A DNA stretch of 64,000 nucleotides. It comes from Sporosarcina sp. Its GTDB lineage: Bacteria > Bacillota > Bacilli > Bacillales_A > Planococcaceae. The notes below the pieces were generated by a model. It did not search any database. It was not told the origin of the DNA and saw nothing but the letters and a program-made list of their open reading frames with translations. The stretch is taken from the NCBI GenBank assembly GCA_026169375.1, contig JAPFCR010000012.1, positions 22,182 through 86,181 of the forward strand, written 5' to 3'. Position 1 is the first letter of the stretch; every line of letters starts with the position of its first letter. Positions 45,516-55,006 of the stretch are shown here, piece by piece. Position numbers and translations under genes: made by a program.

Positions 45516-47555
45516 TTAAGCAACTGCAACTTTTTTACTTTCATCATCTTTTGTTTTATATTGAATCGCAAACAAAATTCCAAACATAATGAGCCCAAAG
45601 ATGTCTGTTATTGTTTCTGGGAAAATGAGCAATAAACCTGTTGCAAGAATTAACAACCGTTCAATCCAATTACATTTTCGGTACCAAAAACCGATCATGC
45701 CTGCGCCAATTGCAATCATTCCAATTAACGCAGTAAATACAACCCATATGATTTCGGTTGCAGATGAACCAATCATTAACAATGCCGGGTTATATACAAA
45801 CATATATGGAATAATAAACGCGGCAATCGCTAATTTCGACGATGTTACCCCGGTTTTAATTGGATCTCCACCTGAAATTCCCGAAGCAGCAAATGCGGCG
45901 AGTGCAACTGGTGGTGTAATATCTGCAACAATTCCAAAAAAGAAAACAAATAAATGCGCAGATAAAGCAACAACTAATGGTACAGCTGCACCAGGCTCAG
46001 TCCCAAGCATTAACAAAGTAATAATTGCTGGTGCTGCGATTGTAGACGTAATGACATAGTTTGCTGTTGTTGGGGAACCCATCCCTAAAACAAGTGATGC
46101 GATCATTGTAAAGACAAGCGTTAAGAATACATTTCCACCTGCTGCAGATATTAATCCATTCGCTAATCCTAAGCCTAAACCTGTTTTTAATACAACACCG
46201 ACAATAATTCCCGCACATGCCGTCGCCGCCGCAACTGCTAATGCGGTCCGTGCACCATCTACAAGTGCATCAATCATATCTTTAAAACCAATTCTTGTTT
46301 CTTTACGAATCGCACTAACGACAATTGTCAATACAATACCATAAAGCGCTGCTTGCATTGTCGGGATCCCAATTAATAAGAAAAAGATAATCCCTAAAAT
46401 TGGCAACAATAAATAAATTTTCTTCAATGTTGCCTTGCGGTTTGGAATTTGATCTTCTTGCATCCCTTTTAAACCAACACGCTTCGCTTCAAAATGCGTC
46501 ATAATCCAAATTCCCGCGAAGTAAAGAATTGCTGGAATCGTCGCCGCTTTTGCGATTTCCCAATACGTAATGCCGCCGATAAACTCTACCATTAAGAAAG
46601 CAGCAGCCCCCATAATTGGTGGCATTAACTGTCCGCCCGTTGAAGCAGCCGCTTCAACTCCACCGGCGAATTCCTTTCTGTACCCAAGCTTCTTCATCAT
46701 CGGAATCGTGTAAGAGCCAGAACCTACAACGTTTGCTACAGAACTTCCCGAAATCGTTCCTTGTAAAGCACTTGAGAAAATGGCTACTTTCGCAGGCCCA
46801 CCTGTTAAACGTCCTGCCAAAACAACTGCAAGCTCATTAAAGTAGTTACCAACACCTGTTTTCACCAAAAACGCGCCAAATAACAGGAAAACGAAAATAA
46901 ATGTCGCAGATACACTAATCGGTGTACCTAAAATACCATCTGTCGTATAAAACATCGTTCTTACAATACTTTTCACATCTTGTCCCCTGTGGTTTAAAAA
47001 GCCAGGGAAATAAGGCCCTAAAAAAGCATAGACCAAAAATAAACTTGAAATAATCGTAATTGGAAGACCTACCGCACGTCTTGCTGCTTCTAACGTCAAG
47101 AGAATCGCAATAAGACCTACAATTAAGTCAAAATCTGTTAACCGACCTACTTGCATCGCAATCTTCTCAATATTTAACGGCCAGTAAAGTCCAACCACAA
47201 TTGATAGTAAAGCTAATATTAAATCGTAAAATGGAACTTTGCCTCTTTTCTCTTTCTTTAAGCGTTTTCTAGCTGGAAATAAAATAAAGATTAATGACAA
47301 AGCAAAACCTAAGTGAATTGAACGTTGAATATAAGCTGTATATTGACCAAATATTGCTGTGTACAATTGGAACAATGAAAATGCAAGGAGTCCGACAAAA
47401 ACAATCTTTCTAAAAATAGAGCCTAAATCTCGCGTGTTCGACTCAGGGTCATATTTTCTAAGGATTTCATCTTGCGCTTCCTCGGATAACATATCTACAT
47501 CTGTATCAAGCTGAGTATTTTTCATTTCTTCTTGTCGCTGTTTATCTTTCGCCAT
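45516..47555 (-). CDS. TRAP transporter fused permease (TAXI type, DctQM fusion)
   Basis: 679-residue membrane protein: about four N-terminal helices equal to the small permease, then the large permease with about twelve helices. Typical TRAP-TAXI blocks are GTISGSSVANVVGSGSYTIP and GGQLMPPIMGAAAFLM. It imports a carboxylate-type solute using an ion gradient together with the TAXI binding protein encoded upstream. ATG at 47555 overlaps the DUF1850 gene by 14 bases and has AAAGGAG inside that gene, so translation is coupled. The substrate is unknown. Confidence 0.93.
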   Translation of the reverse strand: MAKDKQRQEEMKNTQLDTDVDMLSEEAQDEILRKYDPESNTRDLGSIFRKIVFVGLLAFSLFQLYTAIFGQYTAYIQRSIHLGFALSLIFILFPARKRLKKEKRGKVPFYDLILALLSIVVGLYWPLNIEKIAMQVGRLTDFDLIVGLIAILLTLEAARRAVGLPITIISSLFLVYAFLGPYFPGFLNHRGQDVKSIVRTMFYTTDGILGTPISVSATFIFVFLLFGAFLVKTGVGNYFNELAVVLAGRLTGGPAKVAIFSSALQGTISGSSVANVVGSGSYTIPMMKKLGYRKEFAGGVEAAASTGGQLMPPIMGAAAFLMVEFIGGITYWEIAKAATIPAILYFAGIWIMTHFEAKRVGLKGMQEDQIPNRKATLKKIYLLLPILGIIFFLLIGIPTMQAALYGIVLTIVVSAIRKETRIGFKDMIDALVDGARTALAVAAATACAGIIVGVVLKTGLGLGLANGLISAAGGNVFLTLVFTMIASLVLGMGSPTTANYVITSTIAAPAIITLLMLGTEPGAAVPLVVALSAHLFVFFFGIVADITPPVALAAFAASGISGGDPIKTGVTSSKLAIAAFIIPYMFVYNPALLMIGSSATEIIWVVFTALIGMIAIGAGMIGFWYRKCNWIERLLILATGLLLIFPETITDIFGLIMFGILFAIQYKTKDDESKKVAVA

Positions 47556-48066
47556 TTAACTTTTCTCCTTTCATCATTTGATAGAAAGTCAATCTTTGTA
47601 CTTTAAATTCATATGACTTTCCCTTCTCCAAATATTCCTTCAAATCGATTTCAACTCCGTTATATCGTAAAGCTAAATCCGCATCTACTCTTCCGATATG
47701 AAGTCTAAATGAATCGATCACTCTATCTTTATATGTAAGCGTATAAACGCCATCTTTCAAATCGATTGTTTCTCCTTCACCCGCCTCACCAGGCATTCCT
47801 ATTGAAAGGTTTTCATAAGACATGGAGAGCATCCGAATGTCCCGGTTTTCCGTAACTTCATAAGACTCAATGACATCCGTTAAATGGATTGAGTGTACGT
47901 ATCTAATGTCAAATGTACGTTGCTGATTCGTCGGCACGTAAAAAATTCTTTCCTGCTGTGTTCTTGTTTCAGTAAATGATAAAACTTCTTTCAAAGGAAG
48001 AAAAAAGAATATAGATAGTAGAAGGATGCTGAACAAAACCAATAAAGAACTTATTACATACCTCAT
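47542..48066 (-). CDS. DUF1850 protein of TRAP-TAXI operon
   Basis: 174 residues: one N-terminal membrane helix or signal anchor (about 5-28), then an extracytoplasmic beta-rich domain with YVHSIHLTDVIESYEV, the DUF1850 signature. Members are regularly encoded between TAXI binding protein and fused permease, as here, but their role is not defined. ATG at 48066 follows a purine-rich site. Ends overlapping the permease start. Confidence 0.85.
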   Translation of the reverse strand: MRYVISSLLVLFSILLLSIFFFLPLKEVLSFTETRTQQERIFYVPTNQQRTFDIRYVHSIHLTDVIESYEVTENRDIRMLSMSYENLSIGMPGEAGEGETIDLKDGVYTLTYKDRVIDSFRLHIGRVDADLALRYNGVEIDLKEYLEKGKSYEFKVQRLTFYQMMKGEKLNGER

Positions 48067-48147
48067 TCTCTTTTCCCTTCTTCCCCCGTTATCGATTTCA
48101 CAATTTTAACTTCTTTTACGTTACTTAAGTTTAATTTAAATGTAAAA

Positions 48148-48181
48148 GAAGGCGACTGAAGCATTGCGCCTCGCCGCCTCA
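48148..48181 (-). promoter_or_regulatory. Intercistronic hairpin between TAXI and DUF1850 genes
   Basis: On the minus strand GAGGCG pairs with CGCCTT, followed by CTTTTAC. It may act as a partial terminator or RNA end-protector that keeps binding-protein mRNA in excess. Confidence 0.4.
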
Positions 48182-48202
48182 CTTTTAAGCTTTTAGTGTT
48201 CA

Positions 48203-49216
48203 TTATTCATCAAAGTATTTTTGTGCACCAGGGTGAACTTTAATTCCTACTCCGTCCAATCCTGATTCTTTTTTAATATACTTTGCTTTATCATGTGATA
48301 ATGATTCCGCATTTTCATAAATCGCCTTTGTAATCTCGTAAACTAAGTCTTCCGGCAATTCATCTTTTACAACAAGCATCGCACCGACAGACACCGCGTT
48401 TATCTCTTCTTCTGAACCATATGTGCCTTCTGGGATGACTTCTTTAGCATAATATGGATACTTTTCGATTAATTCTTCTGCTTTTTCATCTTCAATTGGA
48501 ACGATAAATACTTTTGCTACAGCATTCAATCCTTCAACAGCTCCTGTTGGTGTACCTGCTGTTACGAAAGCTGCATCAATTTGACCTGCTTGAATACTCT
48601 CTTGAGACTCACCAAAGTCTAGGTTTTGCGCATCAATATCATCCATCGTTAAACCATGAATTTCTAATAGTTGTTTTGCGTTCGCTTCTGTTCCTGAACC
48701 GATTGCACCAACCGAAACTTTTTTACCTTTTAAATCTTCATATGACTCAATACCATTTTTTTCTAGTGTTACAAGTTGAACTGTTTCAGGGTAAAGGTTA
48801 CCAATTGCAGCAATTTCATCAACCACTTCATTCTCAAACATTAACTCACCTTCTGTTGCATAGTAAGCGATATCTGTTTGAACGAAAGCAATTTCAGCCA
48901 TTCCTTCTTTTAAGTCAATCATGTTTGCTGCTGATGCTTGTGATACTTCAGCATCTGTTTTAATTCCCGTTTCTTTTGAAATAAAATCAGCAAATGATCC
49001 GCCTAATGGATAATAAGTTCCTTGGGCTCCACCTGTTAAAATGCTTAAGTTTTTATAACTATCTTTCTCAGATGTCTCACCAGCATCTTCAGTTCCCCCA
49101 TCTTCTGTACCAGCGTCATCTTTACCCGCATCATCTGAATCGTCGCCACAAGCAGCTAGTACGAGCATCGCGATCAGCGAAATTAGCGCGAGTAAATAGA
49201 GTTTATTTTTCTTCAT
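48203..49216 (-). CDS. TAXI-family TRAP solute-binding lipoprotein
   Basis: 337 residues: lipoprotein signal ending LVLAAC (Cys about 23), an acidic Asp/Gly/Glu/Thr linker (24-50), then a periplasmic-binding fold. It starts LSILTGGAQGTYYPLGG, a TAXI hallmark, with SQASAANMIDLKEGMAEIAF and VSVGAIGSGTEANAK later. It captures the transported solute outside the membrane. ATG at 49216 with a clear promoter at 49263-49291. First gene of the TRAP operon. Confidence 0.93.
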   Translation of the reverse strand: MKKNKLYLLALISLIAMLVLAACGDDSDDAGKDDAGTEDGGTEDAGETSEKDSYKNLSILTGGAQGTYYPLGGSFADFISKETGIKTDAEVSQASAANMIDLKEGMAEIAFVQTDIAYYATEGELMFENEVVDEIAAIGNLYPETVQLVTLEKNGIESYEDLKGKKVSVGAIGSGTEANAKQLLEIHGLTMDDIDAQNLDFGESQESIQAGQIDAAFVTAGTPTGAVEGLNAVAKVFIVPIEDEKAEELIEKYPYYAKEVIPEGTYGSEEEINAVSVGAMLVVKDELPEDLVYEITKAIYENAESLSHDKAKYIKKESGLDGVGIKVHPGAQKYFDE

Positions 49217-49262
49217 AGACTTGTTCCTCCCCTTTTGATATGTTTTGATTGTTCATTATCAT

Positions 49263-49291
49263 ATTATCATGAAAGTGAATACTTTTGTCAA
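49263..49291 (-). promoter_or_regulatory. Sigma-A promoter of the TRAP operon
   Basis: On the minus strand TTGACA (49291-49286), 17-base spacer, GATAAT (49268-49263), about 47 bases before the TAXI start codon. Confidence 0.75.
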
Positions 49292-49600
49292 TTTTCTAAA
49301 AGTATTATTAATAAAAAGCATTGAGAAATCATTATTGTAATAAAAGTAAAGGTATTTGAATAATTCTTATCAATTAATTTTGCATTGATTGAGGACTCAT
49401 GGAGGGGACATTCAGGGGGATATTAAAAACAAGTTTTAAATCTTTTAATCTCTTCAATTTACGTCTTATCTAAACAAATTCCATTATGAGGTGGCCAAAT
49501 AAGCCCGACTGACTGTCTCGGACTTATTGGATTCCTCTTTATATACTCATCTTAACTTTTTACTCTTGAATGTTCGTAATCTCTTTAAATCTTCACACGA
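49292..49600. other. Intergenic region between TRAP operon and pgpA
   Basis: About 310 AT-rich bases. An imperfect hairpin near 49508-49537 (AATAAG/CTTATT arms) could end pgpA transcription weakly. A 24-codon reading at 49399-49473 has no support. Nothing else seen. Confidence 0.45.
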
Positions 49601-50131
49601 TCAATCATATTGCGAGTCGATTGCTTCTTCTTCATCACGTAGACGATGGGCAATTCTTGATGCTGCCGATGCTGCAACACTTGCGACTAAATCATCAAGA
49701 AAAGTATTCACGCCTCTTCCCTTTTCCGTATCTAATTGATTAATAATCCCAGTTTTGTTTTTATCCAAATGGCCGAAAGTTGTTACTGCAATCGAACCGT
49801 ACGTAAAGACAGCGCCAAGTGCGATCGTTTCATCGACACCAAACAATCCTTCATCCGCTTGAATGATTTCTTGAAGTGGTTCTGACAACTTACCTTGTTC
49901 GCATAATTCATCCAATTCGATTCCTACTAAAATTGCATGTTGTAATTCACGTTTTTTCAAGACACTTTTTACTGAGTCTAAACATCTCTCTAATGTTAAA
50001 TCCTGGTTATAGGGCAATTGCATTTCATGAACAATTTCGGCAATATCTATTAGCTCTACACCTCTACGTTGTAAAGCTTCAGATGTCGCTTGTTCAACGA
50101 CTTTTGAATGAACGACATTTTTTTTATTCAT
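49601..50131 (-). CDS. pgpA: Phosphatidylglycerophosphatase A family protein (YutG-like)
   Basis: 176-residue protein of the PgpA family. Family blocks: DIAEIVHEMQLPYN, GIELDELCEQGKL, DEGLFGVDETIALGAVFTYG and DTEKGRGVNTFLDDLVASVAASA. It would dephosphorylate phosphatidylglycerol phosphate, or a related lipid, at the membrane; Gram-positive members are less studied. Start uncertain: ATG 50131 is used; TTG at 50134 has slightly better spacing from AAGGGG, and ATG at 50143 is too close to it. Confidence 0.78.
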   Translation of the reverse strand: MNKKNVVHSKVVEQATSEALQRRGVELIDIAEIVHEMQLPYNQDLTLERCLDSVKSVLKKRELQHAILVGIELDELCEQGKLSEPLQEIIQADEGLFGVDETIALGAVFTYGSIAVTTFGHLDKNKTGIINQLDTEKGRGVNTFLDDLVASVAASAASRIAHRLRDEEEAIDSQYD

Positions 50132-50236
50132 CAAACTAAACATCCCCTTTTTATTTTTAGTATCCCTACTACGATTATACCTACATTAACAGATATGTTA
50201 CAATTTCATACAGATAATGATTGGAGGTCATTTCTT

Positions 50237-50959
50237 ATGAAACAAGGAAAAATCGAAGAAGTAACTCTTTATAGTGAAGCTCTTGGTGAAGAAATGCAAA
50301 TTTTAATTCATTTACCGCATAACTACACGCCGCTCTATAAATATGCAGTTCTATTTGGTTCTGACGGTAAAGATTATATTCAATACGGGCGTGTTGGGCG
50401 CGTCATTAACGAACAGATGGAAGAGCATGAGATTGAAAACATGATCTTTGTTGGCATTCCGTATAAAAGCGTCAGTGAACGCCGCCGCATGTATCATCCA
50501 GAGGGAGATAAGCGTGAAGCTTACATACGTTTTCTAGCACATGAGCTTGTCCCTTATATCGATGAACATTATCCGACTTATCAAGTTGGTACGGGGAGAG
50601 CACTAATTGGTGACTCTTTAGCTGCAACAATTTCACTGTTAACAGCTGTAAAATACCCAAATATTTTCGGTAAAGTCATTTTACACTCTCCTTATGTGGA
50701 CCAATTTGTACTCGAGCAAGTAAAATCTGTTCAAAACCCTTCAGCCTTCTCGATTTATCATGTAATCGGAACTGAAGAAAATGAAGTACAAACTCAAGTG
50801 GATGGGATACAAGATTTCTTAGCACCTAACCGTTCTTTAAAAGAAGCAATTGAAGAAAAAGGATTCGATTATTTTTACGAAGAATTCGAAGGAAATCATA
50901 CTTGGAAATATTGGCAAGCCGATATGCCACGAGCCATAAAAAAGAATTTTTGTTATTAA
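50237..50959 (+). CDS. yjcH: YjcH-type esterase family protein
   Basis: 240-residue alpha/beta-hydrolase of the esterase D/enterochelin-esterase type, same length as YjcH. The nucleophile elbow is seen in ALIGDSLAAT (Ser about 124), and the catalytic His probably in FEGNHTWKYW. Substrate unknown. ATG at 50237 follows TTGGAGGTCA; a longer reading from 50108 overlaps the divergent pgpA and is rejected. Followed by yjcG and yjcF, the B. subtilis cluster in the same relative order. Confidence 0.88.
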   Translation: MKQGKIEEVTLYSEALGEEMQILIHLPHNYTPLYKYAVLFGSDGKDYIQYGRVGRVINEQMEEHEIENMIFVGIPYKSVSERRRMYHPEGDKREAYIRFLAHELVPYIDEHYPTYQVGTGRALIGDSLAATISLLTAVKYPNIFGKVILHSPYVDQFVLEQVKSVQNPSAFSIYHVIGTEENEVQTQVDGIQDFLAPNRSLKEAIEEKGFDYFYEEFEGNHTWKYWQADMPRAIKKNFCY

Positions 50960-51038
50960 TTGACAATTAAATAACAGAAAACATTTAATTCTGTTATAAT
51001 GTTGTTAAGCGTTACAATAATATTAGGGGGTTTTTCTC

Positions 51039-51554
51039 ATGAAATATGGTATTGTAGCATTTCCATCGAAAGAACTTCAAGACTTAGCGAACGGTTATCG
51101 TAAGAGGTATGACCCACATTATGCACTCATCACGCCACATATGACGATTAAAGGTGTTTTCGATGCGAGTGATAAGGAAATTGATGAGGTAGCAAAAGCA
51201 ATTAAAGAAGTAACAAAAAAACATGGTCCGTTTGAATTAAACGTCACAAAAGTGAGTACGTTTGCGCCAATTACAAACGCAATCTATTTCAAAGCTGAGT
51301 CAAATGAAAAACTTGTCAATTTACATGATGATTTAAACTATGACTTTTTCGGGAACGAACCTGCCTATTCATTTGTTCCTCACATTACAATTGCACAAAA
51401 ACTTTCTTCCGGAGAACATGATGACATTATCGGCCAATTAAAAATGGTAGGTGTCGATCACACAGAAACAATCGATCGATTACACCTTCTTTATCAATTA
51501 GAAGATGGTTCGTGGACAGTTTACGAAACATTCCGCTTAGAAGGAAATCAGTAA
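51039..51554 (+). CDS. yjcG: YjcG 2H phosphoesterase (2'-5' RNA ligase superfamily)
   Basis: 171 residues with the two HxT catalytic motifs of 2H phosphoesterases, HMTIKG (His34) and HITIAQ (His115). Predicted to act on RNA or nucleotide cyclic phosphates; the true substrate is unknown. ATG at 51039 follows TAGGGGG. yjcF begins three bases after its stop. Confidence 0.92.
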   Translation: MKYGIVAFPSKELQDLANGYRKRYDPHYALITPHMTIKGVFDASDKEIDEVAKAIKEVTKKHGPFELNVTKVSTFAPITNAIYFKAESNEKLVNLHDDLNYDFFGNEPAYSFVPHITIAQKLSSGEHDDIIGQLKMVGVDHTETIDRLHLLYQLEDGSWTVYETFRLEGNQ

Positions 51555-51557
51555 GTT

Positions 51558-51989
51558 TTGTATCAAGTTACGATTGTCTCTTCAAAAGATGAATTAGGCG
51601 ATGCATTTTTTGTTCGAAGAAAAGTTTTTGTAGAGGAACAAGGAATCCCACTAAGTTTAGAATTAGATGAATACGATGAAACAGCAAGCCATTTTGTTGT
51701 TTATAAAAAAAACACTCCCATTGGCGCTGGAAGAATTCGTGAGATTAATAAGGGCATCGGGAAAGTCGAACGTGTTTGTATCCTGCCAGACTACCGCGGA
51801 CTACACCTCGGTAAACTGATTATGAAGGCATTAGAAGCGCATGGTTCTAAACAAGGATTTAAAAAGATTGTATTAAATGCACAAGCACAAATATTGCCAT
51901 TTTACGAAAGTATTGGTTATCGAGTTACTTCCCCTGAATTTATGGATGCCGATATTCCACACCGTGCAATGGAGAAAAAATTAGGATAA
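51558..51989 (+). CDS. yjcF: YjcF GNAT-family acetyltransferase
   Basis: 143 residues; acetyl-CoA binding motif A is seen as VERVCILPDYRGLHLGKLIM. The N-terminus FFVRRKVFVEEQGIPLSLELDEYD is typical of the YjcF/ElaA-like group. Substrate unknown. Start is TTG at 51558 with GAAGGAAAT in the end of yjcG. Last gene of yjcHGF, followed by a strong terminator. Confidence 0.9.
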   Translation: MYQVTIVSSKDELGDAFFVRRKVFVEEQGIPLSLELDEYDETASHFVVYKKNTPIGAGRIREINKGIGKVERVCILPDYRGLHLGKLIMKALEAHGSKQGFKKIVLNAQAQILPFYESIGYRVTSPEFMDADIPHRAMEKKLG

Positions 51990-51990
51990 T

Positions 51991-52030
51991 AAAAACAGAG
52001 TGAGGAAAATTCTTCCTTACTCTGTTTTTT
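51991..52030. terminator. Bidirectional terminator after yjcF
   Basis: AAAAACAGAGTGAGGAA pairs with TTCCTTACTCTGTTTTT (one mismatch); it also serves the convergent gene ending at 52036. Confidence 0.93.
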
Positions 52031-52035
52031 AATGT

Positions 52036-52347
52036 TTAAATATATGCGTTAATGACCGCACCTTTTTTAACAACATTTGCATTCTTTACTGAAATATTTG
52101 CTGGATTTGGATTTACATAGCCGATGACTTCATTTTGTAAGTTGGAAGCTGCTAATGGGCTTTTTTCAACTTGTTTTTCTTGTTCTACATTTTGTTGCTC
52201 AGCAATTTCTTCAAATTCCTCCATAAAATCACCTATTTTATTTACATGATGTAACTGTGATATTCTAGAGTAATTACTATTTTCATTCATTAGCCGGTTG
52301 GCATACTGCTGTGATCTATATGAATTAATTGGTAATACGTATCCCAT
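52036..52347 (-). CDS. Hypothetical 103-residue protein
   Basis: Gln/Asn/Glu-rich soluble protein starting MGYVLPINSYRSQQYANRL, with a possible short coiled coil (FMEEFEEIAEQQNVEQEKQ) and a C-terminal YVNPNPANISVKNANVVKKG. Not recognised. ATG at 52347 follows GAGGTAGAGG. It lies beside spoVIF and yjcZ, so a role in sporulation is possible but only by association. Confidence 0.7.
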   Translation of the reverse strand: MGYVLPINSYRSQQYANRLMNENSNYSRISQLHHVNKIGDFMEEFEEIAEQQNVEQEKQVEKSPLAASNLQNEVIGYVNPNPANISVKNANVVKKGAVINAYI

Positions 52348-52568
52348 TAGCCTCTACCTCCTCATAATAAAGTGATATTTGTATCTAGATACCCGAAAAT
52401 TCAAACTTTTAAACGAATAGATGATGTTTCATACTTTTAACCTTAATCTACTTTTTGAGCTCTTACTATACTTATCGGTTAACTTATCAGAATATGAAGC
52501 TTTTTCGCAAAACATTTTATTGAAAATGAATTTTCTGATATCGTTCCACTGTTATTAAACGATCTGGG

Positions 52569-52814
52569 TCATAGCATATTTTCAATATCTGAAAAATTAA
52601 AGGATTTTCCTCCACTTACGATGGATTGAACGAGTTCATCTTCCATTTGTGGAGATACATCTTTGTTCGCGAGCTTGCCAACATTGCGAATGATTTTTCT
52701 TACTTGACGTTCATCTCTAAAGTCTGCAAACTGAATGGCATTCGCGAGTGCAAATACCTCATCCATTGGCACGCCTGTTTTCGATTCAATTTTCTTGAAA
52801 AATGAATCATTCAT
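52569..52814 (-). CDS. spoVIF: Stage VI sporulation protein F
   Basis: 81-residue protein with FFKKIESKTGVPMDEVFALA, QFADFRDERQVRKIIRNV and LVQSIVSGGKSFNFSD, matching SpoVIF (YjcC), a mother-cell protein needed for late coat assembly. Slightly shorter than B. subtilis (about 88). ATG at 52814 follows AAGGAAGGGGAG. yjcZ lies just upstream on the same strand, as in bacilli. Confidence 0.9.
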   Translation of the reverse strand: MNDSFFKKIESKTGVPMDEVFALANAIQFADFRDERQVRKIIRNVGKLANKDVSPQMEDELVQSIVSGGKSFNFSDIENML

Positions 52815-52829
52815 ATAAACTCCCCTTCC

Positions 52830-53021
52830 TTATACAAAGCTAGAGCCGACAATAATTAACAAGATGAATAGAACAACGATTAGAACGAAAGTAGAACCAC
52901 CGTAAGTGCCTCTTCCTCCGCGGCGTCCTGAACAACCATAACCTGGCCCATAACCTGGTCCATATCCTGGTCCATAACCTCCAGCGCCGTATCCTGTTCT
53001 ACAAGGATTGTGTCCAAACAT
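52830..53021 (-). CDS. yjcZ: YjcZ family sporulation protein
   Basis: 63 residues: an N-terminal Gly/Tyr/Pro-rich half with four GYGP-type repeats, then a single C-terminal membrane helix (STFVLIVVLFILLIIVGSS). This is the YjcZ layout, tiny sporulation-associated membrane proteins. ATG at 53021 follows GGAGGGG. It is upstream of spoVIF by 15 bases, likely one operon. Confidence 0.9.
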   Translation of the reverse strand: MFGHNPCRTGYGAGGYGPGYGPGYGPGYGCSGRRGGRGTYGGSTFVLIVVLFILLIIVGSSFV

Positions 53022-53183
53022 GAAAACCCCTCCTTCCCTTCTACATACTATATGCAGTGTAGTGGAAAGGTGTGGGGCAAATGTCCAGATATATTAAAGG
53101 TATATGCGTTTTTCTGTTATTAATTCGACAATTAAATAATTCTTTCTATAGTAAATCCTTCGTTATTTAAGATCTTAACACTT

Positions 53184-53555
53184 CTAATTTTTCCCTTTCG
53201 CTTTAAATATCACGGCTGCGATGAAACCAAATAAAATCGCTGCACTAATTCCAGAACTTGTCACTTCAAACATTCCAGTCAAAACGCCGACAAATCCATG
53301 TTTTTCAGCTTCTGCCATCGCACCATGTGTTAAAGAATTCCCGAAAGACGTGATAGGAATTGTCGCACCCGCCCCAGCAAAATCAATGAGCGGCTCATAC
53401 CAGCCAATGCCATCAAGAATTGAACCCGTAACGACTAATATACAAAGTGTATGGGCAGGTGTTAATTTAGCTACATCAAATAATAATTGACCGACAACAC
53501 TTATTAAACCTCCTACAATAAATGCGGTAATAAATATAGACATGATTGTACTCAC
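53184..53555 (-). CDS. spoVAE: Stage V sporulation protein AE (SpoVAEb type)
   Basis: 123-residue membrane protein with about four helices; conserved [21 protein letters not shown] and FAGAGATIP match SpoVAEb. Part of the dipicolinic acid channel in the spore inner membrane. Start is GTG at 53555, directly after the spoVAD stop, with only a weak Shine-Dalgarno, so it depends on coupling. Confidence 0.92.
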   Translation of the reverse strand: MSTIMSIFITAFIVGGLISVVGQLLFDVAKLTPAHTLCILVVTGSILDGIGWYEPLIDFAGAGATIPITSFGNSLTHGAMAEAEKHGFVGVLTGMFEVTSSGISAAILFGFIAAVIFKAKGKN

Positions 53556-54557
53556 TCATTTCATCGTTAATTCCACTGCGTGCGCAATACAAGGAATAGT
53601 TTCACCTTGTTGATAAGATAATGGAGACAATAAAGAACCTGTCGCGATTAACAACACTTTATTGTACGTACCTTTCATCATTTCATTGTAAACATACGAA
53701 AAATAAACGGCAGAAGAACAGCCAGCCCCGCTCGCGCCCGCCAAAAACTTAGGATCTTTTCCATAAAACTCTTCGCCTGCGTCTCTAGCATTTGATGAGA
53801 TGTCTAACTCCTGTCTTGTAGCCAGTTCTTTAAAGATGGTAAAGCCTGTCTCACCCAAGTCTCCCGTCATGATTAAATCATAATCACTTTCCTTTGTTCT
53901 ATGTCCTTTCAAATGACGTTGTAATGTATCCATTGCCGCAGGAGCCATGGCAGCACCCATATTTAAAGGATCAGTTGTTCCTAAATCAATGACCCGACCG
54001 ACTGTTCCTTTTGTAATTTTAGGGACCCCTGCTTTGAACGGAGTCACGACCGCAATTCCTGCCGCCGTTGCTGTCCACTGGGCAGTTTTAGGTTTCTGGG
54101 AACCATATTCTACCGGATAACGAAATTGTCGTTCAATCGCATTGTGCTGACTTCCTGCTCCAGCTAATGCGCATGTCGATAAATTAGATTCCGTTAAAAG
54201 TGCCCCCATTAGTAAAGAAGAAACAGAAGTCGCACAAGCGGCAAACATACCTAAATAGGGTATTTGTAAAGAGCTTGCACAGAAATTCGAGGGCGTCATT
54301 TGATTGACAAGGTCACCGATTAGTAAATAATCTGCATCACTTGGTGTTGCGTCGATTTTACTTAATGCAATCATAGAAGCATCTTCAATCATTTTGGCAT
54401 GTCCTTGTTCATTCGTTGTCAAATCACTACGCTCATCTTCATAAACTTTATCGAACTGTTCATTGAATGGACTTTTTCTTTCCAACGGACCGGCTGTGAC
54501 ACCTGTTGAAGCAATCGATGGTGTCGTCTGAAATGTCATAATTCCTTTTTTCACCAT
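53556..54557 (-). CDS. spoVAD: Stage V sporulation protein AD (DPA-binding)
   Basis: 333-residue thiolase-fold protein that binds Ca-dipicolinate at the spore inner membrane. Blocks seen: LLIGDLVNQMTPSNF, ACATSVSSLLMGALL, QHNAIERQFRYPVEYG, and near the end SGAGCSSAVYFSYV and IATGSLLSP. Full length. ATG at 54557 follows GGAG and overlaps the spoVAC stop by seven bases. Confidence 0.95.
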   Translation of the reverse strand: MVKKGIMTFQTTPSIASTGVTAGPLERKSPFNEQFDKVYEDERSDLTTNEQGHAKMIEDASMIALSKIDATPSDADYLLIGDLVNQMTPSNFCASSLQIPYLGMFAACATSVSSLLMGALLTESNLSTCALAGAGSQHNAIERQFRYPVEYGSQKPKTAQWTATAAGIAVVTPFKAGVPKITKGTVGRVIDLGTTDPLNMGAAMAPAAMDTLQRHLKGHRTKESDYDLIMTGDLGETGFTIFKELATRQELDISSNARDAGEEFYGKDPKFLAGASGAGCSSAVYFSYVYNEMMKGTYNKVLLIATGSLLSPLSYQQGETIPCIAHAVELTMK

Positions 54558-55006
54558 GAAACAACTCCAAACTTAACAAGGATTGTTTTAATAAGCGCGA
54601 CGGCAAAGGCAGAGGCGACACCGAATAAAATGACCGATCCTGCTAGTTTAAACATATTTCCACCAACGCCAAGTACATAACCTTCACTTTTATGTTCAAT
54701 CGAAGCAGAGACGACCGCATTTCCAAATCCAGTAATCGGAACCGCAGCGCCCGCTCCACCAAACTGAGCAATTTTTCTATATTGACCAAATCCAGTTAAT
54801 AACATCGCAATAAAAATCATCGTAGCTACAGTTGGATTACTCGCTGTTCTTTCTGTAAAATCGAAAAAAGTCATATAAAAAACCGCAATAAATTGTCCGA
54901 CAAGACAAATCATACCTCCTGTTAAAAATGCACGGATTATATTTTGAAAAAGTGGAGGTTTGGGTGATATTTCTTGCTCGAGTGTGGCATACTTTTTGTC
55001 GTCCAT
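54551..55006 (-). CDS. spoVAC: Stage V sporulation protein AC
   Basis: 151-residue membrane protein with about four helices; SpoVAC is a mechanosensitive-like component of the DPA channel. Blocks: RAFLTGGMICLVGQ and GGAGAAVPITGFGNAVVSA. ATG at 55006 follows AAAGGAGG and shares one base with the previous stop (TAATG). Confidence 0.95.
   Translation of the reverse strand: MDDKKYATLEQEISPKPPLFQNIIRAFLTGGMICLVGQFIAVFYMTFFDFTERTASNPTVATMIFIAMLLTGFGQYRKIAQFGGAGAAVPITGFGNAVVSASIEHKSEGYVLGVGGNMFKLAGSVILFGVASAFAVALIKTILVKFGVVSW

Noticed and set aside
49399..49473. 24-codon frame starting MEGTFRG
   Set aside because: Weak ribosome-binding site and no promoter or terminator; looks accidental.
50108..50236. 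N-terminal extension of yjcH
   Set aside because: Overlaps the divergent pgpA start region; the ATG at 50237 has TTGGAGG and gives the exact YjcH length.
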